DNA of 64,000 nt from Limnoperna fortunei. Taxonomy: Eukaryota; Mollusca; Bivalvia; Mytilida; Modiolidae. Position numbers and translations under genes: made by a program. The DNA is taken from contig OX104115.1 in NCBI GenBank assembly GCA_944474755.1, forward strand, positions 67,494,993 through 67,558,992. Reading direction: 5' to 3'. The notes below the pieces were generated by a model, which was given only the letters and a program-made list of their open reading frames with translations, did not search any database and was not told the origin of the DNA. Below are positions 59,205 through 64,000 of the stretch, one piece after another; within the stretch, counting starts at the first letter, position 1; each line of letters starts with the position of its first letter.

Positions 59205-60190
59205 TTGGTCTTTCACGACAAGTTTTGGGCACTAAAAGTCTATTTGGGATTCACCCTGTGAAATCGAAATATTTTTCTTTACCGAGTTATCTGCCCAAAC
59301 ACCGAAAATCTTGTTATTGCATATCCTCTGGAACTATAAAAGATAGAAGAAAACTGAAAAGATAGAAATGTTGAGGAACTTTCGAGACAACTTTATGACA
59401 TAATTTGGCTAAAAATTTCTGACTAGCGAAGGCGAGCAGTATCCCTTGAATGTTTCAATGGACTCCGCTTATCACAAAAACTCACAAACCGTAAGTTGAA
59501 ATCACCTAAGGTCTTCACCATTTGCCGTCCTGTGACATGTTCTTAAAGAAAATTTTAAATCAAAGTTCAGAAGTGATCTCGACCTTAGGCCTCCAATCTT
59601 GTTATCATTACAACTTAAAAACAATAAAAGATAGAAGAAGACAATAAATGGCAAAAATACTTCTCTTATCAAGACCTTTATTTGTTACATTTGGTGTGAA
59701 ACTGTGTGATGAACCGTTTTCGAGTTACGGCCCTTGACTGGTTTTGGTTAATCGTTTTTTTTCTTATAACTTGAAAACGGTTAGAGATAATATAGTAAAC
59801 ATATAGGTTTAATATAATCACAAAGTCAAGCCCTTTAATTTGAGCCCATTTGGCCTTTAATTTGAGCCCAATTTCAAATGTCACAGGTCAAGGTCATACC
59901 ATAGCAACAAGGTAACCATATAAAAAGTCCTTAGCAATCATATATTTTTAAAATGAGGATAATGTATATTACTGAAATATGTGATTTTGCAACCGGAAGT
60001 GACATTTTGTCCCTAGCAATGGCCAAAAAAGTCCTTGACAACCATAATATATTGTTTTACTCAGGACCACATAAATAGTCTATTAAGACTAAAAATTGGC
60101 CCAGCGACCTTTGTTCTCAAGTTCAAAGCAACAGAGGAAGATTCCGGGAAAGACCTTTCTAATTGTTCTTGAACAATTAGCCCTATCTTT
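59205..60190 (+). repeat. Repeat family R, most complete unexpanded copy
   Basis: Runs from ggtctttcacgacaagtttt through all R landmarks, one single 157-bp unit (59650-59800, including aaccgttttcgagtta and aacttgaaaacggtta), aggtcataccatagcaacaagg, accggaagtgacattttgtc, and ends ccgggaaagacctttctaat followed by a small palindrome (ctaattgttcttgaacaattag). The end word gggaaagacctt is the complement of the start word aaggtctttccc of the copy at 53185. Confidence 0.85.
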
Positions 60191-61443
60191 GTAGATTACT
60201 TCCCGACTCTAAATCCAATGTATTTTAAAGATCTGTAGTAAAGTACAACTTGAAAAGGGATATTAAGAATGATTGAATTGTTGCCTAACGCCCAGCTGTA
60301 TTCAGGAAAAAGGCATCCACTGGGGCCCGACTTTCTGCATTTAAAGGTGAAAACCCAATAATCAAAGGGCATCCTATATCCTCCATTTGGAAGTTATTTC
60401 AAGATCTTATATTAATAAAGAACGATTTGGAAAAGTAAACGGTGACGGTGAACAAGACAAACTAACGTTTTGTATTTGTTATTGTTTGTGATTTAACGTC
60501 ACTTTTAGTTGTTTTTAGATAACGATTTGATACGGTTTATTTATTGCACAAAATACAGAACAACTAAAAAAGTAAAAAAGTAAAAAAAAATAATTAGAAA
60601 CTAAAACTTAATGATTGGTTTACCAGAACAACTGAATAGTTTTATACTTAGACTTTATTTATATGTTTCAGTTATACAACCCAAGCAAATAGTTTATTTG
60701 TCAACTCATCCCAAGAATTTCTTATCACAACATCTATTATAATTCCTATGAATTATTAAAAACAAATAAAAGCTATACAGTTAAAGTTAACAAAAAAATG
60801 ATAGGGTGTGATTTATTTGGGCATTGCAGGACTACTTAGAAACACTATATACATTACATATCAGTACTATTAAGATAAAAACTATACACTTGAAATTATT
60901 CTAATATTACATGTAGATTAAAAATGTAAAAAGTTCTAAAGAGAAGTCATAAAATAATTTCACCGTGAACAGCACTGAAGAAGTATAACATGTTTACAAA
61001 AACCGTCAAATTTGAACGTGTCTTAGAAATATAGTGTTTCATGGCCGTAATGCCGTATTCGACAATAAACGAAAAAAAAATTAGAGTTTTTATAAAACTT
61101 ACTACCAAAATTTAATGCTATCAACATAGATTTTATTTTTTAAATGTAAACAACAACAAGTCTGAATAGACCTTTGTCAAAGTAACTGAAAGTTGATCAC
61201 TTTTATTATTTTTCTCCACAAGCTATACAATCTATTTTAATTCAGTGTTATTTTTTGTAACTTCTACTATCGTTAGTCGGGGTCAAAATGTCAAGCTGTA
61301 AATATATTAAGTTTAAATGTCTATATATACTGTAAAGCATAAACAGAACTCCTGTGAGAAATCATAGCATTTGCGTGCTTCCATCACAATTCTCTTTTAT
61401 CCTTGTGCGCCGTCAATGTAAGAATTCACTTTCGTTAACCGTT
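60191..61443. other. Intergenic stretch with one possible SINE-A tail
   Basis: At 60470-60520 gttattgtttgtgatttaac and gtcacttttag resemble the 3' end of a minus-strand SINE-A. Nothing else is seen. Confidence 0.35.
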
Positions 61444-61651
61444 TTTTGTTTGAATATTGTTTAACGCCACTTGCAGGAAGGCCGGAGTACCCGGAGAAAA
61501 CCCCCGACCTTTGGTAGGAAAACTGGCAATCCTTGTCAAATAAGATTGGAGTCGAGCGCATCCTGTCTGCAGTGAGGATCGAACCCGCAATCTCAGTGTT
61601 GACAGAGCACGTGATCAATAGTAGATGAACTACCTTAACCACCGAGGCCCC
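61444..61651 (-). mobile_element. SINE-A with internal deletion
   Basis: The head and core are well kept (ggtaggaaaactggcaatcc, gtgaggatcgaacccgcaat), but about 45 bases between tgtttaacgccactt and gcaggaaggccggagtac are missing, and the A box is shortened (ttaaccaccgaggcccc). Confidence 0.85.
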
Positions 61652-61792
61652 ACTTTCGTAAATAATTATATTATTAATTCTGCTAACTGTCGTCTGTTAT
61701 CCTTTATTGGGAAAGTAAAATAAACGACAGACGTTTGTCAAAATTGAAATATCTGTAACCCCTATATAAATTTGTGTCATTAATTTTAAAGG

Positions 61793-61982
61793 AGCATTGC
61801 GTCCAGTTTTTTATAAGTCGAAGTACCCAGAGAAAATCCCCGACCTTCTGCAGGACGAAAACACACAATCCATGTCAATGTGTCGAGAACACCCTGCTTG
61901 CAGTATGGCTCGAACCAGCAACCCCAGTGTTGACAAGCTCGTAATCAAATAACTACCTTAATCACTCGACAACCGAGGACAC
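61793..61982 (-). repeat. SINE-A, diverged copy
   Basis: gcattgcgtccagtttttta, gaagtacccagagaaaatcc, ctgcttgcagtatggctcga and ccttaatcactcgac are collinear with SINE-A. Confidence 0.7.
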
Positions 61983-62970
61983 GAATTATTCAAAAGTAGG
62001 AACAAAAACACAATTAATGAATGCCTCTTTATTCTTCTTTGTTAATTATTACATAAAGTCAATACAAAAATTACACCGATGGTTCTGGAATGTCATTTGG
62101 TGGTCTTAAAGTACCATACCACTTCCAAAATATATCCAAAAGTCAGAAAACTGTAACACCCCTAACTTTTTTTAAAGCTCTGGAAGCATCCCTATCTTCA
62201 GGGATGAAGTCCGAGAGACTCTGAAAACAGGAAATTTGCAATTATTCCTCTAGACCAAATTACTCATAATCCATTATATTTCATCAAATGTTTAATTTAA
62301 AATTTTTTTTTAAAGATCCTTCTTTCTAATAAGCCCAAAAAGTCCAAATAAATAGACTATTTTATGTGGAACTACATTCGTGACAAATAGTTGCAAAGGT
62401 CATTAATTGTGGTGTCGTTCCAGTATGCTGTTCAAAATGGAATGTCCAACAATACCAGCTGTCACTTCCTATGGAAGCTTTGATAAGCTAGTGAGTTTTT
62501 AATCACCTCTAGATTTCGGCCTGATATCTACAAACAATCAATTACATGCCATTTAAACAAAACCGGATGGAAACAGATTATCGGATTAATTTCACCTTGT
62601 AAGTTTGTGTACAGTTATTTCCTTTCCGTTATCTTGTGATTGTGTTGCAATCTAGAGAACGGAAGATCACTTTAATTCAAACACCCGAAATGTAAATAAC
62701 GGTCTGTCGCTAAATCCCCCTATTGACAAACTAGGCAAAACGTTTACCATAATTTGCACCAAAACACACAATTTTTCAAATCTTTTTTGATTAAACAGAC
62801 TCATAAGTAACTAAATATCTCATTTAACTATACTGTCAACAATTTTCCCACAAACAAAGCTTAAAAGGTCTGATAATTATTAATCCATCTAAAAAAAAAA
62901 ACAGCATAACCCAATACTCGAAGAAAAATAAACACGTCTTAAACACAAGTAAACAACATGTTTCATAAGA
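61983..62970. other. Intergenic stretch, nothing recognised
   Basis: No supported feature. A short inverted pair (gcatccctatcttcagggatg) lies near 62188. Confidence 0.35.
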
Positions 62971-63222
62971 GTCCTCGGCGGCTGAGTGGTAAAGGTACTT
63001 CGACATCTAAATATTGATCAAGTGTCTGTCAACGCTGAGGTTTTTCGGTTCGATTCTCACTGCGGGTAGGGTGTGCTCGATTCTAACCTTGATTGCCACG
63101 GATTACCAGTATTCCTGCAGCAGATCGGTTTTTTTGCTGGGTACTCCATATGCAGCTTCCTCTCCAATAAAAACTGGACCCCATAATACAACTGACAAAA
63201 TGTGGCGTAAACACTATTTAAA
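62971..63222 (+). mobile_element. SINE-A, diverged full-length copy
   Basis: Head gtcctcggcggctgagtggt, B-box-like ttcggttcgattctc, core tccaataaaaactggacccc and tail tgtggcgtaaacactattta. It has more changes than the best copies. Confidence 0.78.
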
Positions 63223-63622
63223 CCTTCAAAACTATTTCATATCTACACTAAAACAATTTATTTTAAGATGACGTAAAATGCATGCAGCGATCATATCCCT
63301 TATAAAACATTACATGTTTTCTTTTCTAAGATACAGCACTGATAAATTTAGAGTGCAAAAGGTTAAATATATACATTCAGTATTCTGACATGTATTACAT
63401 TTGTATTTTTATATAAAAATAAAATAGTGATTTCTACTGACGGCAATACTACAGATTTCGGTCTTTTCTAAGGACCGTGGTATGGACTAGGAATATTAAT
63501 ATGGCGCGGGCTGTTCAATTTTAGTGGTATTGACATCGGTTTAATTTAATATAGTGTTTATTGCATTTAGGAACAGTTTAAACACTTTATAACTTCCAGA
63601 TTTTCTGGTACTGTCCGGTTTC

Positions 63623-63680
63623 CGGTCTGATTTTCTGGTATTGACTGATAGCTTGCAGTCAATACCAGAAAATCGGACCG
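63623..63680. repeat. 58-base hairpin with 25-base arms
   Basis: cggtctgattttctggtatt, gactg and its near-exact complement surround an 8-base loop (atagcttg). A direct repeat of the arm (gattttctggta) also lies just outside at 63599-63610. Confidence 0.85.
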
Positions 63681-64000
63681 CTTGACTTAATACCTTGTAT
63701 TTCTTTATATTCAACCTTCTGTAACTGCGCTCTTGATTGACCTCACGTGGTGACTTCTTATTTTCTATACACGATTATTAGATTTAATACACGGTCAGTA
63801 GGTAAGAGTAATCATTCTTGGCATCATTGAACACACAGCAAATAAATTATTTTGTTTGATTACCGATGTTTAAGGACAGTCGGTAGGATATATTCGTTAT
63901 ATGCAGTTGGTGACCTAATACAAGATACACTGTTAGTAAATTTTATAAGGAGACTGGCAGTACGCGCTTGCTTCATAAACATATGTTTACTAGCCATGGC

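Overview
The window reads as AT-rich metazoan nuclear DNA, most likely from a bivalve mollusc of the mussel type. The reasons are dispersed, mostly exon-sized coding islands with eukaryotic splice signals, long non-coding stretches, very many short tRNA-headed SINE copies of a kind I associate with bivalve genomes, a hammerhead-ribozyme repeat I recall from mussel sequence, and two gene families (Mab-21/cGAS-like and ceramide phosphoethanolamine synthase) found in invertebrates. Species assignment is inference from memory; no database was searched.

Left third (1-24000): a Mab-21/cGAS-like locus with one nearly intact gene (11209-13133, one frameshift near 12655) and two pseudogene relatives (6070-7680 and 22388-23870). 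Each pseudogene is the right-hand end of a duplicated block: copy A starts at or before base 1, copy B at 17226, and the two can be followed in parallel for about 5 kb despite several indels. One indel is a 1.58-kb MULE DNA transposon (1035-2610) with a 9-bp target duplication in copy A; copy B keeps the empty site. A Tc1-type transposon with a full-length DD34E transposase and TA-flanked ends lies at 15385-17021, just left of copy B. Pseudogene A is interrupted by a repeat carrying a hammerhead ribozyme core (6318-6363).

Middle (26000-38400): two tandem, same-strand (minus) genes for ceramide phosphoethanolamine synthase-like CDP-alcohol phosphotransferases. Each has a large catalytic exon, a 41-codon exon and a short hydrophobic 3' exon, with phase-0 junctions at identical positions.

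Right part (38600-64000): gene-poor. It holds one isolated cysteine-rich EB/EGF-like exon (53042-53179), a dispersed repeat family (called R here) in at least four places, an array of about 13 monomers of 157 bp grown inside one R copy (53760-55795), many SINE copies of two families (SINE-A with a tRNA-like head; SINE-B with a TCAA tail, once nested inside SINE-A), several fold-back hairpins and a terminal-inverted-repeat element. The host genes appear functionally independent: the Mab-21-like locus may belong to an expanded innate-sensing-related family, while the synthase pair would act in Golgi/ER sphingolipid synthesis.
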